The translations under genes were made by a program, and so were the position numbers. Positions 7,994 through 16,540 of a DNA stretch of 64,000 nucleotides are shown here, in pieces. Each line of letters opens with the position of its first letter. Within the stretch, counting starts at the first letter, position 1. A model generated the notes under the pieces. The model did not search any database. It was not told where the DNA came from and saw only the letters and a program-made list of their open reading frames with translations. This DNA comes from Polyangiaceae bacterium (GTDB taxonomy: Bacteria; Myxococcota_A; Polyangia; Polyangiales; Polyangiaceae): contig JABFXY010000142.1 of the NCBI GenBank assembly GCA_013361525.1, forward strand, positions 1-64,000. Reading direction: 5' to 3'.

Positions 7994-9397
7994 TCACTCC
8001 ACGTGCACTTCACCCATCATCCCGAGCTCGGCGTGCTCGAGGATGTGGCAGTGGTACATCCACATCCCCGGCTCGTCGAAACGCGCGACCACCTTCATCG
8101 ATGACTCCATCGGGACGATGATGGTGTCTTTGTCGAATCGGTCCGCTTCCGGGACGATTTGGCCGTTTCGCTCGATCACCTGGAAAAAGAAGCCGTGAAG
8201 GTGGAAGGGGTGATCCATCTCCGCGTCGTTTCGGAGCTCGAGAACGCGGGACTCGCCAAGGGGAACGACGATCGGCGCGACGTCCGGGTACGTCGCTCCG
8301 TTGATGGTGAATTGCAGCGCGCCGTCGATCGTTCCCTCGTCCAGCACGATGCTCTCGACGGGTGCATCCTCGGGCAACAGGTCGGTCGAAGGGCCGGCCG
8401 TCGGAAGCGGCGCCCCCTCCACCGGCTCGCCGTCGAGCTTCAACGTCGCAATCGGCATCGCGGGATTTTCCCCGGTCCCGTGCCCGCGTTCGTACGGCTC
8501 GGTCGTGAAAGCGAGCTCGTCCCCGACGTTTCCTTCGAGCGAAACGAGCACGTCGTAGCGCTCGCCCGGTGACATCAGGAGAGTCTTGGTCGTGAACGGT
8601 TTGGGAATCAGGCCGCCGTCGGTGCCGACCACGAGGAAAGAGTGGCCCGCGAGCTTCAAGTTGAAGAAGCGGCCGTTTGCCGTATTGACCAATCGAAGGC
8701 GCAAGGTTTCACCCGGCTGAGCGTGCACCGTCGGCGACACCTGGCCATTGAAGAGCAACGTGTTCCCTTCGCGACCGATCGCGAGCCCCTCGTCGTCGGG
8801 GTACTCCTCGATTTCGCCGTTCGCCTTGAGACGAATGTCGTCGAGCACGACGACGAGCTCGCGATCGAAGGCGGGCTCGTTGTCCCCACGGACGAGGATG
8901 GTGCCGTAGAGGCCGCGCTGGACCTGCAAGTCCCCTCGAATATGCGGGTGAAACCAATAGAGCCCCGCGTCCTTGAGCGTGAATTCGTATTCGAATCCGT
9001 CACCAGGGAGGACGGGGTCCTGCATCGCGAGGGTGCCGTCCATCTCCGCGGGCACGCGCACGCCGTGCCAATGGATCGTCGTCTCTTCATCGAGCGAGTT
9101 CTGGAAATGGACGACGAGCTTGTCGCCGACGTTCGCCTCGATGAGCGGCCCCGGAACGGTGCCGTTGTACGACCACACGGGCGTCTTCGGGCTGGCGTCG
9201 AATTGGGCCTCGGCCGTCCGTGCCTCGAGCGTGAGCTCGAAGACAGCAGGGTCGTCGCTCTCGTCGAGCGCGCGCGCCACCTCGACCCCCGTGTTGTCGA
9301 TCGTGGCGGGCGGTGTGGTCTCCTCGCTGTCGCCGCACGCAGGCGCGAGGGCGAGGATCCATACGCCGGTGAGCAGCCGACGAGAGCGACGCTTCAT
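7994..9397 (-). CDS. Lipoprotein multicopper oxidase
   Basis: A 467-residue three-domain multicopper oxidase anchored as a lipoprotein (signal residues 1-20, lipobox APAC, Cys at 21). Copper sites are complete: HWH at 109-111, HPH in YWFHPHIRG, HPFHLHG in the third domain, and HCHILEH at 449-455 with axial Met 460. In Myxococcus the CorE sigma factor controls such an oxidase (CuoB); here the CorE-like gene ends just 47 bp upstream on the same strand, which supports a role in Cu(I) oxidation under that regulon. The start at 9397 is set by the signal peptide; the ribosome site is weak. A palindrome overlapping the end of the sigma gene lies 35-51 bp upstream. Confidence 0.9.
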   Translation of the reverse strand: MKRRSRRLLTGVWILALAPACGDSEETTPPATIDNTGVEVARALDESDDPAVFELTLEARTAEAQFDASPKTPVWSYNGTVPGPLIEANVGDKLVVHFQNSLDEETTIHWHGVRVPAEMDGTLAMQDPVLPGDGFEYEFTLKDAGLYWFHPHIRGDLQVQRGLYGTILVRGDNEPAFDRELVVVLDDIRLKANGEIEEYPDDEGLAIGREGNTLLFNGQVSPTVHAQPGETLRLRLVNTANGRFFNLKLAGHSFLVVGTDGGLIPKPFTTKTLLMSPGERYDVLVSLEGNVGDELAFTTEPYERGHGTGENPAMPIATLKLDGEPVEGAPLPTAGPSTDLLPEDAPVESIVLDEGTIDGALQFTINGATYPDVAPIVVPLGESRVLELRNDAEMDHPFHLHGFFFQVIERNGQIVPEADRFDKDTIIVPMESSMKVVARFDEPGMWMYHCHILEHAELGMMGEVHVE

Positions 9398-9431
9398 GGG
9401 CGAATTGTAGGTTCGAGCGCGCTCGAAATCC

Positions 9432-9448
9432 GTGACGGTGTCGGTCAC
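9432..9448. promoter_or_regulatory. Candidate operator upstream of lipoprotein oxidase
   Basis: GTGACG, GTGTC, GGTCAC: a 6-5-6 inverted repeat with one mismatch, overlapping the last codons of the sigma-factor gene. On the minus strand the extended form GTGTGACC-N4-CCGTCACGG aligns with the sites at 1476-1492 and 6288-6304. It is 35-51 bp before the oxidase start, a suitable place to give that gene its own control inside the operon. Confidence 0.5.
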
Positions 9449-10077
9449 ACCGTGTCTTCGCAGGTGCAATCGAAGCAGCCGCCGCCCTCGGCGCAGCTGC
9501 CGCAGGTCTCGGTGACCTTCTTCTTCAATGCTTCGCGCGCGCGGAAGACGCGAACCGCGGCGTTGTTTGCAGCGATCCCGATCTCCGATGCGAAGTCCTT
9601 CACCGACGATTCGTCGATCTCGACACGGCGCAGCGCCTGCTCGTATTCCGGCTTGAGACTCTCCGCCGCGCGCGAGACGCAGCGGCAGACGCGCGGCGCA
9701 CGCTCGAGCGCGTCGACCGTTTCGACCTGCTCGGCGGCGAACGCATCGACGCCCCGTCGCTGGACGTCCCTGCGGCGCCGATCGTCGACGATGGCGTTGC
9801 GAAGCATGCGATAGAACCACGCGTTCGCGGATTCGCTCGCCTCGAGCTGATCGATTTTCTCCGAGGCTTTTACGAACGCGCTCTGCACGAGGTCCTCGGC
9901 GTGGGCGGTGTCCCGCACCTGCCGCGTGACGAACGCGACGAACTCTGCGCGCTTTCCCATGAGCTCCGCGATGACGTTCGCGTGTTCGCGTTTCGTGGAT
10001 GCGTTGGCGCAGCAGCTCTTGGTCACGGACCGAGCGTGGGCGCTCGAAGGCCGTTCGTCAACCTCGTGGATGGTCAT
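9445..10077 (-). CDS. corE: CorE-like copper-responsive ECF sigma factor
   Basis: A 210-residue ECF sigma factor. Region 2 covers about residues 38-105 (DTAHAEDLVQSAFVKA) and region 4 about 135-185. Two features point to the CorE group (ECF44): a CRC motif in the linker (residues 131-133) and a Cys-rich tail with Cys at 192, 195, 201, 204 and 206. In Myxococcus CorE these Cys sense copper redox state: Cu(II) activates and Cu(I) inactivates, with no anti-sigma factor. Its known targets are a multicopper oxidase and P1B ATPases, exactly the genes on either side here. The ATG at 10077 overlaps the copA stop as ATGA, so synthesis is coupled to the exporter. Confidence 0.88.
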   Translation of the reverse strand: MTIHEVDERPSSAHARSVTKSCCANASTKREHANVIAELMGKRAEFVAFVTRQVRDTAHAEDLVQSAFVKASEKIDQLEASESANAWFYRMLRNAIVDDRRRRDVQRRGVDAFAAEQVETVDALERAPRVCRCVSRAAESLKPEYEQALRRVEIDESSVKDFASEIGIAANNAAVRVFRAREALKKKVTETCGSCAEGGGCFDCTCEDTV

Positions 10078-12377
10078 GCCGACCTCGCGAAGCCGCGCAG
10101 GCGCAGCGAATTCGCCAGGACCGAGACGCTGGAGAGGGCCATCGCTGCGCTGGCGAGGACGGGCGAGAGCTTCCAGCCGAACGACGCGAGCGCGCCCGCC
10201 GCGATGGGAATCCCGACAACGTTGTAGATGAATGCCCAAAAGAGGTTCTGACGAATCGTGCGGAGCGTCGCCCGCGCGAGCTTCAGCGCGCGGGGAAGGC
10301 CGGCGATGCCGCCTTGCATGAGCGCGATGTCCGACGCCGAGACGGCGACGTCCGCTCCGTGTCCGATCGCGATGCCCACGTCCGCCCCCGCGAGGGCCGG
10401 TGCGTCGTTGATTCCGTCACCCACCATGGCCACGACCCGGCCATTGGCTCGGTGCTCGGCGACGATGCGAGCTTTGTCCTCGGGGCGAACCTCGGCCTCC
10501 ACCTTGGTAATGCCCAATTCGCGCGCGACGGCCTCGGCGGTCGTGCGGCGGTCACCGCTCACCATGACGGTGTCGATTCCGAGCTCGGTGAGCGCGAGGA
10601 TGGCCGACCGTGCCTCCGGGCTCGGCCGATCAGCGACCGCGACGACCCCCGCCGGCGCGCCGTCCACCGCGACGAAGACCGGCGTTCTGCCGAGCGCGGC
10701 GAGGCGCTCGGCCTCGCGTTCGAGCGAGGCGTCTCGCGTCGAAGAAGCCCACGACGCGATACCGAGCCGAACGTCGCGGCCTCCGACCATTGCGCGAACG
10801 CCATGGCCCGTTTCGGAGACGAAGCCGGACGCCGGCGAGATTGCAATGCCCCTCACCTTCGCGCCGTCGATGATTGCGCGCGCAACCGGGTGCTCGCTCG
10901 ATTGCTCGACCGACGCCGCGAGCTGAATGAGGTCCGCTTCGGTCCAACCTTCCGCCGCAACGACGTCGGTGAGCGCGGGCTTGCCCGTCGTGAGCGTGCC
11001 GGTCTTGTCGAGCAGTACCGTGTCGACACGGCTCGCGCTCTCCAGAACGGCGCCGCCTTTGACGAGCACGCCGAGCTCCGCACCGCGCCCCGTGCCGACC
11101 GCGACCGCTGCAGGCGTCGCGAGGCCGAGTGCACATGGGCACGCAATGACGAGCACCGCGACGAAGTGCTGCAGAGCGGTCGCGAGGCCATCGGCTGAAG
11201 GATCGACCAGCAGCCACGCGGCGAGGCTGACGACTGCAATGCCGAGGACGATCGGAACGAAGATGCTGCTGACGACGTCCGCGAGGCGCGCAATGGGAGC
11301 TTTGGACCCCTGCGCTTCTTCGACGGCTTTCACGATGCGCGCGAGCGCCGTATCGGCGCCGGTCTTGGTGAGACGCACCGTGAGCGCGCCCGTCTGGTTC
11401 AACGTGCCGCCGAAGACCGACGCACCGTCCATCTTCTCGACCGGCATGCTCTCACCGGTGAGCATCGATTCATCGACCGCCGATTGCCCGTCGACGACAC
11501 GCCCGTCGGACGGAACGCGCTCGCCTGGGCGAACACGCACCAGATCGCCCGGCGCGAGATCCGCGACCGGCACGTCTTCGTCGCCGCCCGCTCGTACCAA
11601 ATGGGCAATCGACGGTTGAAGCGATACCAGCCCGCGCACGGCATCGGAGAGGCGCTTGCGGGCGCGCGTCTCGAGGAGCTTGCCGAGCAAAACGAAGGTG
11701 ACGATCGCGCCGGCTGCCTCGAAATACACCGGCGGCATGTGGCCGTGCTCCGCGTGCGGAAACAGCTGGGGGAACAGCACCGCAATGGTCGAATACGCCC
11801 AGGCGGAGCCGACCCCGAGCGCGACGAGCGTATTCATGTCGGCCGAGCGATGACGAAGCGCGGCGAGCGCAGAGCGAAAGAATCGACGAGCCGGAAACGC
11901 GAGGACGAGCGTGGCCAGAACGAGCTGCACGGACCGCCCAGCCGAGCCCTCGAGGGCTGGAATCAGCCCGTGCGACATGCCGAGAACGAGGAGCGGCAGC
12001 GTCAACACGGTGGAGACGACGAGATCGCGGCGCGCATTCGCCAGCTCGCGATCTTCGGCGTCGTCGTGCGGGACCGCGGCATCGACCGCTGGAGCATCGG
12101 GCGCACGCGACGCCGGCGCAGGAACCTCGTACCCCGCATCGACGATCGCGCGGATGACGTCCTGCCTGCCCGCGCGCTCCGGCATGTACGTAACGCTGGC
12201 GCGACGGGTCGCGAAGTTGACCGAGGCTTCGACGACGCCGTCGACCTTGCGAACTGCTTTCTCGACGCGTCGAACGCAGTTCGCGCACGTCATGCCCTCG
12301 ATGGGGAGGTCGACGTGCGCGGTCGGATCGGGCAGAGAAACGGCCGAATCTGCGCTCAGAATGTTGGTGCTTACCAT
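10074..12377 (-). CDS. copA: Copper-exporting P1B ATPase CopA
   Basis: A 767-residue Cu(I) exporter of the inner membrane. There is one N-terminal HMA domain with GMTCANC at residues 28-34, then eight transmembrane segments. The actuator TGES is at 307-310, the CPC ion-channel motif at 413-415, the phosphorylated Asp of DKTGT at 457, the SEHP nucleotide-binding motif near 494, GDGINDAP in the P-domain, and the YN and MxxSS motifs in the last helices (NLFWAFIYN, MALSSVS). All are typical of P1B-1 copper pumps. It lies 36 bp after the CopB-like gene and is ATGA-coupled to the CorE-like sigma gene, so the operon runs ATPase, ATPase, sigma, oxidase. Confidence 0.95.
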   Translation of the reverse strand: MVSTNILSADSAVSLPDPTAHVDLPIEGMTCANCVRRVEKAVRKVDGVVEASVNFATRRASVTYMPERAGRQDVIRAIVDAGYEVPAPASRAPDAPAVDAAVPHDDAEDRELANARRDLVVSTVLTLPLLVLGMSHGLIPALEGSAGRSVQLVLATLVLAFPARRFFRSALAALRHRSADMNTLVALGVGSAWAYSTIAVLFPQLFPHAEHGHMPPVYFEAAGAIVTFVLLGKLLETRARKRLSDAVRGLVSLQPSIAHLVRAGGDEDVPVADLAPGDLVRVRPGERVPSDGRVVDGQSAVDESMLTGESMPVEKMDGASVFGGTLNQTGALTVRLTKTGADTALARIVKAVEEAQGSKAPIARLADVVSSIFVPIVLGIAVVSLAAWLLVDPSADGLATALQHFVAVLVIACPCALGLATPAAVAVGTGRGAELGVLVKGGAVLESASRVDTVLLDKTGTLTTGKPALTDVVAAEGWTEADLIQLAASVEQSSEHPVARAIIDGAKVRGIAISPASGFVSETGHGVRAMVGGRDVRLGIASWASSTRDASLEREAERLAALGRTPVFVAVDGAPAGVVAVADRPSPEARSAILALTELGIDTVMVSGDRRTTAEAVARELGITKVEAEVRPEDKARIVAEHRANGRVVAMVGDGINDAPALAGADVGIAIGHGADVAVSASDIALMQGGIAGLPRALKLARATLRTIRQNLFWAFIYNVVGIPIAAGALASFGWKLSPVLASAAMALSSVSVLANSLRLRGFARSA

Positions 12378-12413
12378 AGGTTCTGCCCTGATGACGCAGG
12401 GGCGCTCGAACCC

Positions 12414-14651
12414 TTACACCTCGACCTCTTTGCCCCGGAGCCGCAGGGCGTTTCCGATGACCGATACCGAGCTCAGGCTCATGGCGGCGGCCGCGAGCAT
12501 CGGCGACAGCAGCAAGCCGAACGCCGGATAAAATAGGCCTGCGGCAATGGGGATTCCGGCGACGTTGTAGGCGAACGCAAAGAAGAGGTTCTGCCGAATG
12601 TTCGCCATCGTGAGCCGCGAGAGCGTCCGCGCGCGGGCGATGCCGCGAAGATCACCTTTCACGAGCGTGACACCGGCGCTCTCCATCGCGACGTCGGTCC
12701 CCGTTCCCATCGCGATCCCGACATCCGCCTGCGCGAGCGCAGGGGCGTCGTTGATGCCGTCGCCGGCCATCGCGACGACCCGCCCTTGTGATTGAAGGAA
12801 TCGAACCTGCCGCGCCTTCTCGTCCGGCAACACCTCCGCGACCACCTCGTCGAGGCCGAGCTGTTTCGCGACCGCTTCCGCGGTCGTCGTGCTGTCCCCG
12901 GTGAGCATGACCACCGCGACGCCCTCCTCGTGCAGCGCTTTCACCGCGTCGCGCGCGCTCTCTTTGATCGGATCCGCTACGCCGACGAGGCCCGCGAGCG
13001 CTCCGTCGACGGCGACGAACATGACCGTTTGCCCCTTCTTCCGCAGCTCCTCGGCGCGAGCGGCGGCGTTCGCGAGGGCGACTCCCTCGGCGTTCATCAT
13101 GGCGCGGTTGCCGAGCGCGACGCTCCGGCCGAGCACACGACCTCGCACACCCTTTCCTGTCTCCGCGACAAAGTCGCCGACCGCCTCGAGCGACACACGA
13201 CGCTCTTCCGCGCCGGAGACGATCGCCGCCGCGAGCGGATGCTCGCTCCCTCGCTCGAGACTCGCAGCGAAGCGAAGAAGCTCCGACTCGTCGACGGCGC
13301 CGACGGTCTCGATACGAACGAGCTTCGGTTTGCCTTCGGTCAGCGTGCCGGTCTTGTCCACGACGATCGCGTCGACCTTCCGAAGCACCTCGATGGCCTC
13401 GGCGTTCTTGAAGAGAACGCCGAGGGACGCTCCCTTTCCGGAGGCGACCATGATCGACATCGGCGTCGCGAGCCCCAGCGCACAAGGGCACGCGATGATG
13501 AGCACGGCAATGGCATTCACCAGCGCGTGCGATAGCCGCGGCTCCGGGCCGACGAGTGCCCATATGACGAAGGTCATGACCGCAATGGCAATGACCGCCG
13601 GAACGAAATATGCCGCTACGCGATCCGCAAATCGCTGAATGGGCGCGCGGCTCCGCTGGGCTTCGGCGACCATTGCGACGATCCGCGAAAGAAGCGTCTC
13701 GGAGCCGACCTTCTCCGCGCGCATCGTCATGGAGCCATTACCGTTCACGGTCGCACCGATGAGCTTGTCACCGGGCCCTTTCGCGACGGCGATCGGCTCG
13801 CCGGTCACCATCGACTCGTCGATGTAGCTCTTGCCCTCGACGACGACACCGTCGACCGGCACCTTCTCTCCGGGACGGACGCGGAGCGTATCGCCCGCGA
13901 CGACCGCCTCGAGCGGGACATCCTCTTCCCGTCCGTCGGACGACACGCGTCGCGCAGACTTCGCAGCGAGGCCGAGCAACTGGCGGATCGCCGCGCCGGT
14001 TCGCGTTCTGGCGCGAAGCTCGAGCACCTGGCCGAGCAGGATGAGCGTGACGATGACCGCGCCGGCCTCGAAATAGACCGCGACCTCGCCGTGCGCGTCG
14101 CGGAAGCCCGGCGGAAATACCGAAGGAACGAGCGCGGCAACGACGCTGTAACCAAACGCTGCGCCCACCCCCATCGCGATGAGGGTGAACATGTTGGGCC
14201 GCACGTTCCGAACCGATTGAATCGCGCGCTCGAAGAACGGCCACGCTGCCCACGTGCAGACTGGCGTCGCGAGCGCGAGCTCGATCAAGACGCGCGTCCG
14301 ACCCGACAGCCACGCGCCGTGCCCGACAACCATTTCGCCCATCGCGAGAACGAACAGCGGAATCGTCAGCGCCGCCGCCGCATAGAAGCGGCGCGACATG
14401 TCGTTCAGCTCGGCGTTGTCAGGAGCCTCGGCCGTCGGGGCCTTCGGCTCCAGCGCCATGCCGCAGATCGGACAGCTTCCAGGCCCGACCTGGACGATCT
14501 CCGGGTGCATCGGACACGTGTAGAGCGCGCCCGCGGGCGCAGGCTCGCTCGGGCTCGGAGACGGACCCGCGTGATGATGGTGCCCGTGATGATGCGCGTG
14601 CCCCTGATGATGCGCGTGCCCGTGGTGGGCATGAGCGCTCTCGGCGGCCAT
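12414..14651 (-). CDS. copB: Copper P1B ATPase with His-rich tail and HMBD
   Basis: A 745-residue copper-translocating ATPase. The N-terminus is extremely His-rich (residues 6-27), followed by a heavy-metal-binding domain (YTCPMHPEI ... CPICGM, about 44-65) instead of an HMA domain. The pump core has TGEP, a CPC motif (IIACPCALG), DKTGTLT, SEHP and GDGINDAP. Its closing helices carry YN and MxxSS, so transport is probably of Cu(I) despite the CopB-like His-rich start. The ATG at 14651 is preferred because GAGGG precedes it by 8-9 bases; an ATG at 14684 has no ribosome site. It is the first gene of the copper operon. Confidence 0.92.
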   Translation of the reverse strand: MAAESAHAHHGHAHHQGHAHHHGHHHHAGPSPSPSEPAPAGALYTCPMHPEIVQVGPGSCPICGMALEPKAPTAEAPDNAELNDMSRRFYAAAALTIPLFVLAMGEMVVGHGAWLSGRTRVLIELALATPVCTWAAWPFFERAIQSVRNVRPNMFTLIAMGVGAAFGYSVVAALVPSVFPPGFRDAHGEVAVYFEAGAVIVTLILLGQVLELRARTRTGAAIRQLLGLAAKSARRVSSDGREEDVPLEAVVAGDTLRVRPGEKVPVDGVVVEGKSYIDESMVTGEPIAVAKGPGDKLIGATVNGNGSMTMRAEKVGSETLLSRIVAMVAEAQRSRAPIQRFADRVAAYFVPAVIAIAVMTFVIWALVGPEPRLSHALVNAIAVLIIACPCALGLATPMSIMVASGKGASLGVLFKNAEAIEVLRKVDAIVVDKTGTLTEGKPKLVRIETVGAVDESELLRFAASLERGSEHPLAAAIVSGAEERRVSLEAVGDFVAETGKGVRGRVLGRSVALGNRAMMNAEGVALANAAARAEELRKKGQTVMFVAVDGALAGLVGVADPIKESARDAVKALHEEGVAVVMLTGDSTTTAEAVAKQLGLDEVVAEVLPDEKARQVRFLQSQGRVVAMAGDGINDAPALAQADVGIAMGTGTDVAMESAGVTLVKGDLRGIARARTLSRLTMANIRQNLFFAFAYNVAGIPIAAGLFYPAFGLLLSPMLAAAAMSLSSVSVIGNALRLRGKEVEV

Positions 14652-14712
14652 GGGACGCCCTCGTTCTTCGGCGATCGGTGTCATGCACCGGAGCAGACGC
14701 AGCGAGCCCGCG

Positions 14713-14732
14713 CCGATTACACCCGATCACAC
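14713..14732 (-). promoter_or_regulatory. Tandem 10-bp repeat in copper operon promoter region
   Basis: On the minus strand GTGTGATCGG is followed directly by GTGTAATCGG, two 10-mers with one mismatch, one helical turn apart. They lie 62-81 bp upstream of the first gene of the copper operon (start 14651). GTGTGATC resembles the GTGTGACC half-site of the oxidase palindromes, so a related regulator is possible, but the palindromic partner is missing. Confidence 0.4.
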
Positions 14733-14760
14733 CCTGCGTGGCAGGTTGCGTACCAGTCCC

Positions 14761-15906
14761 CTAGCGTCTGAGCGCCCGCGCGTAGGCCGTGAGCGCACCC
14801 CTCGGGTTCAGCGTTCGGGCCCGCGCGACCGTTTCGGCTTCGTCCTCCTCGCCGGGCATCGTGACGTTGATCACGACCGCGTCGCGCTCTCTTCCCGCGC
14901 CGAAGAAGCCTTCTTCGTCGAGGTCGCGGAGCGCCTGCACGACCGCCTCGAGCAATTGCCGCCTGACGGCGTCCGTCCGCTCGTATGGATCCCCGAGCGA
15001 CTCGAACAGCGTCGTTACGCGCGCGAAGCAGTGGTCGCCCGCGAGGTCGAAGGGCGAATCGTTTTCGGACCAGCGAAGCTCTTTCGCCGCCATTCCGCTG
15101 CCGGACTGGCGATATGCGGCGACCACTTGCGCCAGCCCCTCTTCGGAGCACGCGGACGGGGCGGGGCGGTGGACAACGCCGGTCGTCCAAAGCACGTAGT
15201 AGTAGAACGTATCGTTCGGACGAGCTGCTCGCAGCTCCCGCCAGGCGTTCTTCGCCGCATCGCGGACCACTCGGCGCACCTCCGCGAGCAGCGTGCGTGA
15301 CAGGGTCATCGCCGTCGAAAGGCCGCTCCCCCGGGTCACGGCGGCCATGACGGCGTCAGCTGACGGCCCACGACGGACGATCGCGCGTCGCGCCTGAAAG
15401 CCATGGCTGACGAGCTCGTCCACGAGTCTGTTCGCCGCGTCGCCGCTGGCCGTCTCGATCTCGGCGGATTGCCCGCCGCGACACCGGTCGATGTGCTGCT
15501 TCGCCGTCGCGAGGCCCAACCCCGTTTGGTTTCGCACCGTGCGAAGCGCGGCGACGACATCGGCCTCGGCGTCGGCGCCCGTGAGGACGACCGTAGTACC
15601 GAGCTCGCCGTGGGGATCGCCGCTATCGCGGTATCGCGTGAGATAGGCCGATAGAGGCTCCGCGGTCCCGGTCACCAGGACCCGCCCCGTCGAGCGCTCG
15701 ACGATGAGCGGAGCGTTGCCACCCAACGCGAATGCGACGTCGCCGGTTCGTTGATGCTCGACGCTGTCGTAGAAAAAGACCCAGCCGAATCGGTGCGTCT
15801 GCGTGAGCTCGTCGACGATCGTGATCGGGAGCCCTCCGAGCGCGCTCGGGCCCAACGTTTGCTCCAGATACCGGACGGCCGCAGCTCTTGCGTTGGCGTG
15901 GTTCAT
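14761..15906 (-). CDS. Composite YrhB/Imm35, L7/L12-like and DUF4303 protein
   Basis: A 381-residue soluble protein with three recognisable parts. Residues 1-85 match the YrhB/Imm35 immunity-type domain (RFGWVFFYDS, GGNAPLIVERSTG, LVTGTAEPL). About 110-180 contains a segment like the C-terminal domain of ribosomal protein L7/L12 (VRNQTGLGLATAKQHID). About 195-381 resembles DUF4303, a SUKH-associated domain of immunity loci (YYYVLWTTG, FDLAGDHCFARVTTLFESLGDPY). No signal peptide is present. It is divergent, by 194 bp, from a chaperone-effector pair with a PAAR domain, so a cytosolic antitoxin role is plausible but not shown. Confidence 0.75.
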   Translation of the reverse strand: MNHANARAAAVRYLEQTLGPSALGGLPITIVDELTQTHRFGWVFFYDSVEHQRTGDVAFALGGNAPLIVERSTGRVLVTGTAEPLSAYLTRYRDSGDPHGELGTTVVLTGADAEADVVAALRTVRNQTGLGLATAKQHIDRCRGGQSAEIETASGDAANRLVDELVSHGFQARRAIVRRGPSADAVMAAVTRGSGLSTAMTLSRTLLAEVRRVVRDAAKNAWRELRAARPNDTFYYYVLWTTGVVHRPAPSACSEEGLAQVVAAYRQSGSGMAAKELRWSENDSPFDLAGDHCFARVTTLFESLGDPYERTDAVRRQLLEAVVQALRDLDEEGFFGAGRERDAVVINVTMPGEEDEAETVARARTLNPRGALTAYARALRR

Positions 15907-16100
15907 CGGATGCGCGTGAGCCCCAGAAAACGCAGCGTAAGCGAGCCGTCGCCCCCGGCGCTATCCATCCGCTTGCGCTTCAAGCGAAGCGTCCGAGGCC
16001 CTCGCTGCGCAATCTGCGCAGCGAACACCGGTGTTTCCTCACGCAAAAGTGGCGGTAGCGCACTTGGCGCGCGAAGTGCTTTCCTCAGCATCACTGCTGG

Positions 16101-16526
16101 ATGTCGACTTACTACATGAACGAGGCTGCGTTCGATCTGCCGGAGGTCGGCTTCGTGGATCGATCCGTCACGTACCTCGAAGCGCCGATCGGCGACGGTG
16201 ACGAATCGATTTCGCTCGTCGTCGAGCGCGCGTCCGCGGAGGAGCGCGACCTTGCGCGGATCGTCGACGAACACATCGCCGATGCACGCAAGCGCCTTCG
16301 GGGCTACGCACCGATCCACAGGCGGGAGCGGACGGTGGAACGGATGCCGGCGCTGGACCTCGCCGCGCGCTTCGTCGACGACGATGGCAGCGCCTATACC
16401 CGATCCGTACACCTCGTCCTCGACGACGTCTGGATCCTCATCGCATCGGAAGGCCCCGCGGAGCATCGAGGGTTCTGCGACGAGTGCCTCGAGCACGTGT
16501 TGTCGACCTTGCGACTTCGGACCTGA
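16101..16526 (+). CDS. DcrB/DUF1795 (Eag-like) chaperone
   Basis: A 141-residue protein of the DcrB/DUF1795 fold. It begins YYMNEAAFDLPEVGFVDRSV and then gives the typical strand pattern SISLVVER. Members of this family (EagR/EagT6) act in type VI secretion as chaperones for PAAR-tipped effectors. The gene directly downstream, 14 bp away, encodes a PAAR fusion, which fits that use. The ATG at 16101 places the family N-terminus correctly. Known Eag chaperones shield transmembrane helices of their effector; the neighbour has none, so the mode of action may differ here. Confidence 0.75.
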   Translation: MSTYYMNEAAFDLPEVGFVDRSVTYLEAPIGDGDESISLVVERASAEERDLARIVDEHIADARKRLRGYAPIHRRERTVERMPALDLAARFVDDDGSAYTRSVHLVLDDVWILIASEGPAEHRGFCDECLEHVLSTLRLRT

Positions 16527-16540
16527 TTGGGAGCGCGACC

